This document shows, piece by piece, positions 8,307 through 16,793 of a DNA stretch of 64,000 nucleotides. The notes under the pieces were generated by a model, which saw only the letters and a program-made list of their open reading frames with translations, was not told the DNA's origin and did no database searches. The stretch is taken from positions 124,001 through 188,000 of the forward strand of contig CAZJAA010000001.1 of assembly GCA_964544055.1 (NCBI GenBank). Reading direction: 5' to 3'. Made by a program: the position numbers and the translations under genes. The first letter of the stretch is position 1, and every line of letters starts with the position of its first letter. Source of the stretch: SIG299 sp964544055. Its GTDB lineage: Bacteria > Bacillota > Clostridia > Lachnospirales > Lachnospiraceae.

Positions 8307-9053
8307 TCATCCAAACTTCAAAATTTCACTGCGTAACCGTCGCATAATCTTCTTTTCCAGTCTTGAAATATACGACTGGGAAATTCCAAGCATATCTGCC
8401 ACTTCTTTTTGAGTTTTCTCCTTCCCGTCGCGACTGTTCAATCCATATCTTAAGTCAATAATCACCTTTTCACGGTCGCTTAAATTTTTCATGGCATGAC
8501 GAAGCATCTGTCGGTTTGCTTCTTCTTCCATATTTTTGTATACACAATCTTCCTCTGTGCCAAGAATATCTGACAGCAAAAGTTCATTTCCATCCCAGTC
8601 CACGTTCAGCGGTTCATCAATGGAAACTTCCAGCTTCACTTTATTATTTTTACGAAGATACATTAAAATTTCATTTTCAATGCAACGGGAAGCATAGGTT
8701 GCAAGCTTAATGTTTTTTCCCGGATTAAACGTGTTGATTGCTTTAATCAGTCCGATGGTACCGATGGAAATCAAATCTTCCACACTAATTCCGGTATTGT
8801 CGAATTTTTTTGCTATGTATACCACCAGTCGGAGGTTATGTTCTACAAGAGTAGACTTTGCGTATTCCCGTTCAGCAGAATTAAGCAATTCCAGCATTTT
8901 TCCTTCTTCCTCTGCCTCCAACGGCGGCGGAAGCACCTCCGCTCCTCCAATATAATGAATCTCTCCCTTTTTTCCAAACAACAGTTCACGGATACTTGTC
9001 ACCATCCGAAACATCATTTTACCTTGTACTACAATTTTTACCAGCATAACCAC
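8307..9053 (-). CDS. sigE: RNA polymerase sporulation sigma factor sigma-E precursor
   Basis: The early mother-cell sigma factor, made as an inactive membrane-bound precursor. Residues about 1-30 form the pro-sequence, ending before the GEIHYIGGAEVLPPPL segment that matches the known processing neighbourhood. Regions 2 (NLRLVVYIAKKF, LISIGTIGLIKAINTF) and 4 (KTQKEVADMLGISQSYISRLE) are intact. It starts 10 bases after the spoIIGA stop, so the protease and its substrate are made from one message. Length is close to the Bacillus protein (239). Confidence 0.95.
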   Translation of the reverse strand: MVMLVKIVVQGKMMFRMVTSIRELLFGKKGEIHYIGGAEVLPPPLEAEEEGKMLELLNSAEREYAKSTLVEHNLRLVVYIAKKFDNTGISVEDLISIGTIGLIKAINTFNPGKNIKLATYASRCIENEILMYLRKNNKVKLEVSIDEPLNVDWDGNELLLSDILGTEEDCVYKNMEEEANRQMLRHAMKNLSDREKVIIDLRYGLNSRDGKEKTQKEVADMLGISQSYISRLEKKIMRRLRSEILKFG

Positions 9054-9063
9054 TTTCCCCTTT

Positions 9064-9867
9064 CTAATTTTCCTGTAAAAGACCGCAGTTAAAAATCACC
9101 TGATATTCTTTTCCTTTATACAGGCTTTCTTTTGTAACTGCGGCAATTACATTTTCAAAGCTCCACTGTTTGTTTTCCCATCGAATGCGGACACAATCAA
9201 AGGTAAGGCCCTCTAAAAGTCCGTTTTCTCTGCCAACACTATGAAACGGAATAAAATGCAGCCTTTCCGGGCAATTTTCCTTGCAGTAAACAAGCATTTC
9301 CCATACCAATTTTTCATCTACCAAAATTACCGGTTTATGATAAAATGGGTCGTGCAGCTTATTTCCGGTATCCATCAGTGCAGTGGCAAGCAGTTTCCGG
9401 TCACCAAATTCCAACACTGCCTTTGCTTTCATATGTTCCTCTTTCCAGCGTATTCTGCTCTGCTTTTCCAAAACAAAGCATCCCAGAAAAGCAGTCACAG
9501 AAACAAAAATGATTGCCGGAAGCTCTGTTGTACTTCCGGACAAGGAAACTGCATATAAAAAAACGCCCGCAACTACAGAAGAAACCGTAAGAAAAAGAAA
9601 CAAATGCCATAAGAGATTTTTGGCACCAAAGGCAAAAACATTCATTAAAACCACCACTCCCAACTCTATTAAAAATAAACAAACGGTTTCTGCCGAGCGC
9701 AAATACAGTACAACACCCAGACAAGTGGATGCTGCTCCAATTGCAGCCGCCAACAGGCACCAGAGTGTCCGGTAGGATTTGATAATCCGGCGAACCAAAA
9801 ATAATACCAGTAGATTCATCCAAAAATTCCATAAAAAAAACAAATCTATGTAAAGAATACAGTCCAC
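9064..9867 (-). CDS. spoIIGA: Sigma-E processing aspartic peptidase SpoIIGA
   Basis: A membrane protease that cleaves the pro-sequence of sigma-E after a signal from the forespore. The N-terminal half has about five hydrophobic segments, beginning with ILYIDLFFLWNFWMN, which matches the family start. The C-terminal half carries the aspartic-protease motif LMDTGNKLHDP. I place the start at the GTG at 9865-9867, because AGGAGGT lies 7 bases before it; the longer frame from 9951 would run through the promoter. This gives 267 residues. The gene lies just ahead of its substrate sigE. Confidence 0.92.
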   Translation of the reverse strand: MDCILYIDLFFLWNFWMNLLVLFLVRRIIKSYRTLWCLLAAAIGAASTCLGVVLYLRSAETVCLFLIELGVVVLMNVFAFGAKNLLWHLFLFLTVSSVVAGVFLYAVSLSGSTTELPAIIFVSVTAFLGCFVLEKQSRIRWKEEHMKAKAVLEFGDRKLLATALMDTGNKLHDPFYHKPVILVDEKLVWEMLVYCKENCPERLHFIPFHSVGRENGLLEGLTFDCVRIRWENKQWSFENVIAAVTKESLYKGKEYQVIFNCGLLQEN

Positions 9868-9885
9868 GAAGCACCTCCTGCATCC

Positions 9886-9918
9886 AGTATAAATCTGTCC
9901 TAACGATTTTTTTGTCAA
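9886..9918 (-). promoter_or_regulatory. Candidate Spo0A-activated spoIIG promoter with a long spacer
   Basis: On the minus strand a perfect TTGACA (9913-9918) and a good TATACT (9886-9891) are separated by 21 bases, too far for a normal sigma-A promoter. The Bacillus subtilis spoIIG promoter is known for the same feature (about 22 bases), where phosphorylated Spo0A relocates the polymerase. The plus-strand TGTCAAA at 9913-9919 and the minus-strand TGTCGTT near 9955-9961 resemble the 0A box TGTCGAA. The box calls are weak; the spacing is seen directly. Confidence 0.6.
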
Positions 9919-9959
9919 ATGCTGTAAGCATCTGATTATATTTGATGACATAAAACGAC

Positions 9960-10003
9960 AAAAAAACTGTCACATTTAGAACACAGCTTCTAAATATGAC
10001 AGT
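9960..10003 (-). terminator. Strong terminator after ftsZ
   Basis: A 16-base stem: ACTGTCACATTTAGAA (9966-9981) with TTCTAAATATGACAGT (9988-10003), one wobble pair, loop of six, followed on the minus strand by seven T. It lies 36 bases after the ftsZ stop and cleanly separates the division cluster from the sporulation operon. Confidence 0.9.
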
Positions 10004-10038
10004 CTTTGAAATGCTTAGGTTACAACCTGTTTTCAGTT

Positions 10039-11316
10039 CTATTCCTTGCCTCTCTTTTCGGTTAAAAAGCTTGGAATATTAATTTTTTTCTTTCCTAAAT
10101 CTACCACTTCATCAGAGGAACCGGAAGAAACCGATGTCTCACGAAATTCGCGCATTGGCGTATAGCCGGTGCCTGCAGGGCGTTCCGTCTGGCCAGCCTG
10201 TTTTCCATAGCCGGAACCAATATAGCTAGTAATGGACTTTCTGCTGTCTTTTAAGTTGAAATCAAACTGGTCTGCTACACCACCGTTACGAACAGTGCTT
10301 GTTGTGTAAGAAGGCACTCTTGTTCTAGAAAGCTCGGGCTCCATCTGCTTTGCTGCAGCTTCCATACCAGTTGCAATAATTGTAACGGTAACTGACTCCG
10401 GAGTGCTTAAATCTTCGATGCAGCCGAAGATAATGTTTGCATCCTCGCCTACCAGCTCCTGCACATAGGTTGCAGCCTCTGTAGCCTCAAGGAATGCAAC
10501 ATCACCGGAGAAGTTAATAATCATGCCGTCTGCTCCATCAATGGTTGTTTCAAGCAGCGGACTCTGAATTGCCTGCTGAACAGCAGCCATGCAACGTTCT
10601 TCACCGGTTGCTGTACCCATACCAATGTGAGCGATACCTTTATCTCTCATAATTGTCTGCACATCTGCGAAATCAAGGTTCATCTGACCTTTCTTGTTAA
10701 TGAGGTCGGTAATTCCCTGAACACTCTGCATAAGAACTTCATCCGTGCGTGCGAAAGCATCTGCCATGGAAGCTTTTCTGTCCATAAGGCCTAACAGTTT
10801 GTCATTCGGAATAACAATTAACGTATCAACATTATGACGCAGACGCTCGATTCCATCCATTGCAAACTGCATACGCTTTTTTCCTTCGAATTTGAACGGT
10901 TTAGTAACAAAGCCAACCGTAAGAATACCCATTTCCTTTGCCAGCTGTGCTACGACCGGAGCAGCACCTGTTCCGGTACCGCCACCCATACCACAGGTGA
11001 TGATAACCATGTCAAAGTCACGAACTACTTCTGCCAGCTCGTCCTTATTTTCTTCTGCGGCCTTTTCCCCTTTTTCCGGGTCTGCACCTGCACCAAGGCC
11101 TTTGGTAAGCTTTTCACCAATCTGAATACAAGTTTCTGCCTTACAATTTCTTAATTGCTGCTTATCTGTGTTAATGCATACAAATTCCACGCCCGTAACA
11201 CCGGAAACAATCATGCGGTCAACCGCATTATTTCCGCCGCCGCCGACACCTACAACCAGAATTCTTGCTGCCACATCCGGCTCGCCCTTACTAATCTCAA
11301 TCATGTTACTGCCCAC
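10039..11316 (-). CDS. ftsZ: Cell division GTPase FtsZ
   Basis: The tubulin-like protein that forms the division ring. The GTP-binding tubulin signature GGGTGTG is at residues about 111-117, preceded by GVGGGGNNAVDRM. After a variable linker, the C-terminal conserved peptide INIPSFL is present, which docks membrane anchors and regulators. The start is a GTG with AAGGAGG about 10 bases upstream; an internal ATG four codons later is an alternative. Unlike in Bacillus, ftsA is not beside it; the next gene upstream is ftsQ. A terminator follows. Confidence 0.96.
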   Translation of the reverse strand: MGSNMIEISKGEPDVAARILVVGVGGGGNNAVDRMIVSGVTGVEFVCINTDKQQLRNCKAETCIQIGEKLTKGLGAGADPEKGEKAAEENKDELAEVVRDFDMVIITCGMGGGTGTGAAPVVAQLAKEMGILTVGFVTKPFKFEGKKRMQFAMDGIERLRHNVDTLIVIPNDKLLGLMDRKASMADAFARTDEVLMQSVQGITDLINKKGQMNLDFADVQTIMRDKGIAHIGMGTATGEERCMAAVQQAIQSPLLETTIDGADGMIINFSGDVAFLEATEAATYVQELVGEDANIIFGCIEDLSTPESVTVTIIATGMEAAAKQMEPELSRTRVPSYTTSTVRNGGVADQFDFNLKDSRKSITSYIGSGYGKQAGQTERPAGTGYTPMREFRETSVSSGSSDEVVDLGKKKINIPSFLTEKRGKE

Positions 11317-11627
11317 GGATAGTTCCTCCTTTTATCTAAAATTGGAATAAATTCTATTTTAACTCATTTTAATCCCCATTCCGGGAACTTTTTTCGTTCG
11401 AGAAAGTGCTCCGGAAATTCACGCAGGTGATTTTTGATGCTGCATCAGGGATCATTTGTGACATTCTCGGCACAAATAACCGTGTGAGGAAATAAAACCT
11501 CCGAATATTTTCACACTAACAATATCTTGTGTCAAGAAACACTTTGCTCAATATATCTATATTATATAATACTTGCAAATCCTATATTAATCAAGCAAAT
11601 TTTTTTATTTTTTAAATATTTTTTTAT
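11317..11627. other. Intergenic region between ftsQ and ftsZ
   Basis: These 311 bases hold no gene that I can support. The right half is very A/T-rich. On the minus strand they contain two promoter-like elements ahead of ftsZ: TTGCAA (11573-11578), a 17-base spacer and TATATT (11550-11555); and a perfect TTGACA (11530-11535) with only a poor -10 (GAAAAT) at the right distance. The long leader after these (about 190-230 bases) contains no recognisable riboswitch. Confidence 0.6.
11550..11578 (-). promoter_or_regulatory. Candidate ftsZ promoter
   Basis: Minus-strand TTGCAA (11573-11578), 17-base spacer, TATATT (11550-11555). A second -35-like TTGACA lies just downstream at 11530-11535. It is the only good promoter pair in the ftsQ-ftsZ gap. 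Confidence 0.4.
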
Positions 11628-12368
11628 CTATTCCTGTCTGAATATCACATCCGCATTTTCCTTACTGTAATTTTGCATATCAAGAGTTCCCGTTCTACCT
11701 TTCAGAGACGCAATAATACCGACAAGAGCATTTAACGCTTCGTCATAGCTTGTCTTCTTTCCAAGCAATACAACAAGCCCATCTGCATATAGTGTCACCT
11801 CATATCCGGAATCGAATGCAATTTTCTGTACATAAATCCCATTTTTTTCAATCAGGCGTGTCAGTTCCAGAATTGTATCAAACAGACTTTGCTTTTGCAC
11901 CCGCAGCTTCTGGTATAAAACAATTTCATCAAATTCAAGACCGGTAATAATCGGAACGCCTTCCAGCTGCTCATTTGATGTTTCTACGATAATTCCGTCC
12001 TTATCAAAAAACATATAGCGTCCCATAATAATGACGCAGCCGGTCACACGCTTTTCGTGCACGACAATTCGTGCCGTATGTGAATCTACATAGCTGATTT
12101 CATACTTTTCTATGAAAGGAATTTCCTCCGGTGAAAAAGTATCGGTCAGGCAAAAAAACGGAGTCACGGAAGTCAGTACATTCCGTTCGAGCTTTTTTTT
12201 GAACTCCTCTTCAGTATAACGTGTCAGACCTTCTATCGTTATATTTTTCAGGCGGTACAGATTATACCCCCAGATAAGCACCGCCATAAGTGCAAGTACT
12301 GCCAGAATGCCCAGCATCAGCCGAACTGATATGTTTTCTTTTGTTGTATCCTTATTTTGCTCTGTCAT
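11628..12368 (-). CDS. ftsQ: Cell division protein FtsQ/DivIB
   Basis: A bitopic division protein that joins FtsL and DivIC/FtsB. It has a short cytoplasmic start, one membrane segment at residues about 17-36, then a POTRA-type domain beginning LKNITIEGLTRYTEEEF, and a beta domain. The 246-residue length is normal. It follows ftsW closely and precedes ftsZ, the usual dcw position. The name DivIB would be equally good for a Firmicute. Confidence 0.85.
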   Translation of the reverse strand: MTEQNKDTTKENISVRLMLGILAVLALMAVLIWGYNLYRLKNITIEGLTRYTEEEFKKKLERNVLTSVTPFFCLTDTFSPEEIPFIEKYEISYVDSHTARIVVHEKRVTGCVIIMGRYMFFDKDGIIVETSNEQLEGVPIITGLEFDEIVLYQKLRVQKQSLFDTILELTRLIEKNGIYVQKIAFDSGYEVTLYADGLVVLLGKKTSYDEALNALVGIIASLKGRTGTLDMQNYSKENADVIFRQE

Positions 12369-12377
12369 GACACATTC

Positions 12378-13550
12378 CTATTCTCTGTATTCTATCTGGT
12401 TGGATACTCCCAGTGCAATCCCCATTTCAAACAGGAGTGCTACAAGAGAGCTTCCTCCATAACTGATAAATGGCAGCGGAATACCGGTAGACGGCATAGT
12501 ATTGGTTACTACCGCCACGTTGATAATGACCTGTACTGCGATATGTGTCATCACTCCAACCGCTATCAGACTGCCAAATAAATCCGGAGCATTTACGGCA
12601 ATTACAAATAATCTCCACAGCAGCAGCAAAAATAAAAGCAACACTGCAATCGCACCGATTAGTCCAAGCTCTTCACAGATTACCGAAAAAATCATATCGT
12701 TGTGGGATTCCGGAATAAATCCAAGCTTCTGGACACTGTTTCCAAGCCCTTTTCCTAAAATTCCGCCGGAGGCAATTGCATATAACCCCTGAAGTGTCTG
12801 ATATCCTTTCGGATGGGTTTCCACATTAATCCAGGCATCAATTCTTGTTGCACGAAATCCATCGCCAAAAAAAAGAACTGCTGCAATACCAAGTACACCA
12901 AGTAAAAATACTACGATATACAGCCATTTTTTTCTGCTTGTTACAAAGCAGACCACATAAACAATGGCTGCCAGTACAATTGCCGTACTTAAGTTTTCCA
13001 CCAGCACAAGAAAAATCAGTGGTGCAACTCTGAGCAGGATTCCCACAAAGCCTTTGATGTGTGACATCATCTTTGGAGCACGGGATGCCAGATATGCCGT
13101 CAGTAGAATAATACAGATTTTCGTCAATTCAGACGGCTGAAAGCTTCCAATGCCTGGAATTTCAATCCAACGTTTTGCACCCTTTATTTCTTCTCCGACA
13201 AATAATACAACCACCTGCAATGCCGCACAAAGCAGATACAAAAGCGTAATCGGACGAATTTTGATTATCGGCAGCGGATGAATGATATAGCGATAATCAA
13301 TTTTTGAAACTACAACCATAACAATCAGCCCAAATACAGCAAAAATCATCTGTTTTCTTAAAAATAAGGTTGCATCACCGTAATATTTGGTAGCGTTGTA
13401 GGAGCTTGTGCTGTAAATCATTACAAGTCCGAAACACACAAGAAAAACAGTTAAAAACAGCAGGCTGAAATCATAAGCCCTGCGTACTCTTCCTGGGACA
13501 CGTTTTACTACCTGTTCAGTTTCTGTCTGCTCCTGTCTTTGTCGATTCAT
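12378..13550 (-). CDS. ftsW: FtsW/SpoVE-type SEDS peptidoglycan glycosyltransferase
   Basis: A polytopic SEDS-family glycan polymerase with about ten membrane segments, which works with a class B penicillin-binding protein. Family motifs include RWIEIPGIGSFQPSELTK near residue 125 and the C-terminal STGIPLPFISYGGSS. It overlaps the murD stop by 4 bases (ATGA), so the two are translationally coupled. FtsW (division) and SpoVE (spore cortex) cannot be separated by sequence alone; the dcw location fits either. Confidence 0.92.
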   Translation of the reverse strand: MNRQRQEQTETEQVVKRVPGRVRRAYDFSLLFLTVFLVCFGLVMIYSTSSYNATKYYGDATLFLRKQMIFAVFGLIVMVVVSKIDYRYIIHPLPIIKIRPITLLYLLCAALQVVVLFVGEEIKGAKRWIEIPGIGSFQPSELTKICIILLTAYLASRAPKMMSHIKGFVGILLRVAPLIFLVLVENLSTAIVLAAIVYVVCFVTSRKKWLYIVVFLLGVLGIAAVLFFGDGFRATRIDAWINVETHPKGYQTLQGLYAIASGGILGKGLGNSVQKLGFIPESHNDMIFSVICEELGLIGAIAVLLLFLLLLWRLFVIAVNAPDLFGSLIAVGVMTHIAVQVIINVAVVTNTMPSTGIPLPFISYGGSSLVALLFEMGIALGVSNQIEYRE

Positions 13551-14902
13551 TCTGCAATTCCTTTAACATAATCTTTAAAAATTCTGCCGCGCTCTTCATA
13601 GTTTTTAAACATTCCCCAGCTTGCGCATGCCGGAGAAAGAAGCACTGCATCTCCCGCTTCTGCATGGGAAACACAAAATTCCATGGCTTCCTCAAAGGTA
13701 TCCTTTAATACGATGGAAAGCACACCAAGCCGTTTTGCCGTTTCTGCAATTTTTTCCTTTGTCTGCCCTATCAGTACCAGATGCTTAACTTTTCCGTCAA
13801 ACGCATTTATCCACTCTTCGTATTCCGAGCCTTTATCGTAACCTCCGCCGATAAGTAGCGTTGGTTTGCTCATTGCCTGAATTCCTTTGATTGCGGCATC
13901 CGGATTTGTTCCCTTGGAGTCGTTATAATAGTCTACGCCACGCTTTGTCGCCACAAATTCAATCCGGTGCTCTACCGCATGAAACTCCATCAAGCCCTTT
14001 CGTATTGCCGGAAGCGGTACTTCCATGCAGAGTGCCGCACCAATTGCAGCCATGGCGTTTTCATAGTTATGCAGACCAATAATATTTAATTCCTTTGTCT
14101 TGCATATTTCCGTACGCTTTCCGGCTGCCGCATAATAAATGCAGTCATTTTCAAGGTACAAGCCGTTTTCTAACGGCTGTCTGCTGGAAAACCATAAAAT
14201 CCGACAGGAAAGTTCTTTGGCGTATTTGCGAAGCATCGAGTCCTCATAATTTAAAATACAGGTCTGCTTATTTGTCTGGTATTTTGACACGTTCAGCTTT
14301 GCTCTGGCATAGTTTTCCATTGTATGATGACGGTTTAAGTGATCCGGCGTAAGGTTCAAAATCATGCTGACATCTGGCACAAAGTCCTGCTGTACTGTTT
14401 CCAGTTGAAAGCTGGAAAGCTCTGCCACGGTAACTGCCTGTTCGCTAATCTGCTCTGCAACCTCCGTATACGGAATTCCGATGTTTCCAACAACAAAAAC
14501 CTCAGAAAAACACTGTTTCATGATTTCCCCGGTCAGTGCAGTTGTTGTCGTCTTGCCATTGGTTCCAGTAATACCGATAAATTTTCCGCCTGCAATCTGA
14601 TAGGCAAGCTCAATTTCTCCCCAGACCGGAACTCCCTTGTTTTTTAACGAAAGAACATACGGCAAATCCGTTGGTACTCCCGGGCTTAACACAAGAAGCT
14701 CTGTTTCTTTTTCAAGCTCCGGTGTAAATTTCCCACAGACAACCGGAACATCTGCCCCGATTTTTTCCAACACATCCTTTGTATTCAATGCTTCGTTGCT
14801 GTCATATAAGGTAACGGCTGCATTTTTATGTACCAAAAGCTTTACCGCTGCAATTCCGCTGATGCCGCTTCCGACAACAGTTATTTTTTTATTTGAAAAC
14901 AT
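13547..14902 (-). CDS. murD: UDP-N-acetylmuramoylalanine-D-glutamate ligase
   Basis: It adds D-glutamate to UDP-MurNAc-L-alanine in the cytoplasm. It has the Mur-ligase ATP-binding motif GITGTNGKTTT near residue 114, an N-terminal Rossmann-like domain (VVGSGISGIAAVKLL) and the C-terminal ligase domain with YNDSKGTNPDA. The 451-residue length is standard. The dcw gene mraY, usually just upstream of murD, is absent; murD directly follows the 581-residue penicillin-binding protein. Confidence 0.96.
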   Translation of the reverse strand: MFSNKKITVVGSGISGIAAVKLLVHKNAAVTLYDSNEALNTKDVLEKIGADVPVVCGKFTPELEKETELLVLSPGVPTDLPYVLSLKNKGVPVWGEIELAYQIAGGKFIGITGTNGKTTTTALTGEIMKQCFSEVFVVGNIGIPYTEVAEQISEQAVTVAELSSFQLETVQQDFVPDVSMILNLTPDHLNRHHTMENYARAKLNVSKYQTNKQTCILNYEDSMLRKYAKELSCRILWFSSRQPLENGLYLENDCIYYAAAGKRTEICKTKELNIIGLHNYENAMAAIGAALCMEVPLPAIRKGLMEFHAVEHRIEFVATKRGVDYYNDSKGTNPDAAIKGIQAMSKPTLLIGGGYDKGSEYEEWINAFDGKVKHLVLIGQTKEKIAETAKRLGVLSIVLKDTFEEAMEFCVSHAEAGDAVLLSPACASWGMFKNYEERGRIFKDYVKGIAE

Positions 14903-14995
14903 ACTGTATTCCTCCCCTATTGTATATCTATTTTATTCTACCACAAATCTTTAATTCTGCAAGAAAAATCATTTTCGTATTCGAGACACTTTTTC

Positions 14996-16741
14996 TTATT
15001 CTGTTTTCGCAGAAATTCCAAGATACGGCAGGATAACTTCAAACAGCTCTGCAATCACAGGTGCAGCAATTGTGCCTCCATAATACAGACCCTCCGGTTC
15101 ATCAATGATGACCATGGCAATCACCGTTGGGTCATCTGCGGGTGCAAAACCGATAAAGGACGCAATATATTTTTCGCTTCTTCTTGGAAGTTTTTCTGAG
15201 GTTGCGGTTTTTCCTCCAATGTGGAAGCCTTCCAGAAAAGCCTTATTTCCCGTACCTTCCGAAACAACCTGTTCCAGTACTGTCCGCATGGTTTCACTCG
15301 TTTTTTGCGAAACCAAACCACTTTCCCCTCTGCCGTCTATTGTTTTAATCGTATTTCCGGCATTGTTTACGATTTCTGTTACAAAATGAGGAGTTATTTT
15401 TGTTCCACCGTTTACAACTGTACTGACCGCAGACATCAATTGTAACGGAGTAATCTGAAAGGACTGTCCAAAGGACACAGTAGCAAGCTCCACTTCACCG
15501 ACATTTTCTGCCTTGTGCATAATGGAAGACGCTTCTCCGGGCAGATCAATTCCTGTTTTCTGAAATAAGCCGAGTTTTTCAAAGGTTTCATAGATATTTT
15601 CAATTCCTGTTCTGGAACCAATTTCCATAAATGCCGGATTACAGGAATTTTTGATTGCTTCCACAAAGCTCTGGGAACCGTGTCCCAGGGTTTTATGACA
15701 ACGTATTCTGCGGTCTGCAACAATTTTATATCCCGGACAATAAAACGTATCATTCAAAGCCAGCACGCCATGTTCGAACGCTGCCGTTGCTGTTACGATT
15801 TTAAATGCCGAGCCGGGCTCATAGGTATCACTAATGCAGGAATTCCGCCACATCAGATTTAAAAGCTCCGTTCTTTTTTCCTGCGTCAGTTCTTCCTCTG
15901 TGTAAGAGGCTGTGTAAAATTCCGTCAGCTCATACGGTTGGTTTAAATCGTATTCCGGCACATTCACCATAGCATACAGTTCGCCATTTTGTGGATTCAT
16001 CACAAGAATACTGACACTTTTGGCTGATTTGGCTTCCCAAACTCCCATTGCAATTTGTTCCGCATAGCTTTGAACAACCACATCCAGCGACGTTTTAATG
16101 CTGTTTCCACTGATTGGAGCTACCATGTTTTCCGCCATATCCGGAATTTCAATTCCATGTGCGGTCGTCATGGTAAGTATTTTACCATTTTCTCCCTGTA
16201 ACCAGAAATCATATTTTACTTCCAAGCCAAGTATTCCCTGATTATCACTTCCTGTAAATCCGAGAACCTTGGAAGCAAGAGAGGCATAAGGATAATACCG
16301 ACGGTAATCCTCGTCTACCATGACGCCATCCAGCTCATATGCTCGTACAGCATCGCCAATTTCCTTGTCTACATTTGTTTTTATTATTTCAAGGGAAGAA
16401 TATTTTTCTATGCGCTTTCTTACATATGCTTCGCTTAGACCCAGCTCGCAGCAAAGGACTTCAATTACCGTTTCCGGCTCTGTCAGCTGGTTATGTATAA
16501 CTGAAATTGTACAGACCGGCATATTATCTGCCAGCACAATTCCATTACGGTCATATATTTTTCCACGCTCTGCCTTGATTGTGCGTTCTCGTTCGTGTAA
16601 ATCCTTTGCTGCCGCAGACAGCTTTTCCGAGCATGGCACCATCAGATAAAATATACGGACAGACAGCCCCACCGCTGCAAGTATAATCACAAAAAGGACA
16701 AGTAAAAGAGTACGTTTCTGAAACGTTTTGATAAAACTCAT
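14996..16741 (-). CDS. Class B penicillin-binding protein (SpoVD/FtsI type), KTA variant
   Basis: A bitopic transpeptidase that cross-links peptidoglycan. One membrane segment lies at residues about 12-33, followed by the dimerisation domain and the transpeptidase domain with SxxK (PGSAFKIV), SxN (SCNPAF) and a third motif reading GGKTATSE, where KTG is the classical form. No PASTA domain is present; the protein ends soon after the catalytic domain. It is one of two adjacent class B proteins; this pair corresponds to ftsI and spoVD in other Firmicutes, but I cannot say which is which. Confidence 0.88.
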   Translation of the reverse strand: MSFIKTFQKRTLLLVLFVIILAAVGLSVRIFYLMVPCSEKLSAAAKDLHERERTIKAERGKIYDRNGIVLADNMPVCTISVIHNQLTEPETVIEVLCCELGLSEAYVRKRIEKYSSLEIIKTNVDKEIGDAVRAYELDGVMVDEDYRRYYPYASLASKVLGFTGSDNQGILGLEVKYDFWLQGENGKILTMTTAHGIEIPDMAENMVAPISGNSIKTSLDVVVQSYAEQIAMGVWEAKSAKSVSILVMNPQNGELYAMVNVPEYDLNQPYELTEFYTASYTEEELTQEKRTELLNLMWRNSCISDTYEPGSAFKIVTATAAFEHGVLALNDTFYCPGYKIVADRRIRCHKTLGHGSQSFVEAIKNSCNPAFMEIGSRTGIENIYETFEKLGLFQKTGIDLPGEASSIMHKAENVGEVELATVSFGQSFQITPLQLMSAVSTVVNGGTKITPHFVTEIVNNAGNTIKTIDGRGESGLVSQKTSETMRTVLEQVVSEGTGNKAFLEGFHIGGKTATSEKLPRRSEKYIASFIGFAPADDPTVIAMVIIDEPEGLYYGGTIAAPVIAELFEVILPYLGISAKTE

Positions 16742-16793
16742 ATCGGTTTTTCCTTCTTTTCTTATCCTTTATTGTATTCTCTCTGTTTTTTGT

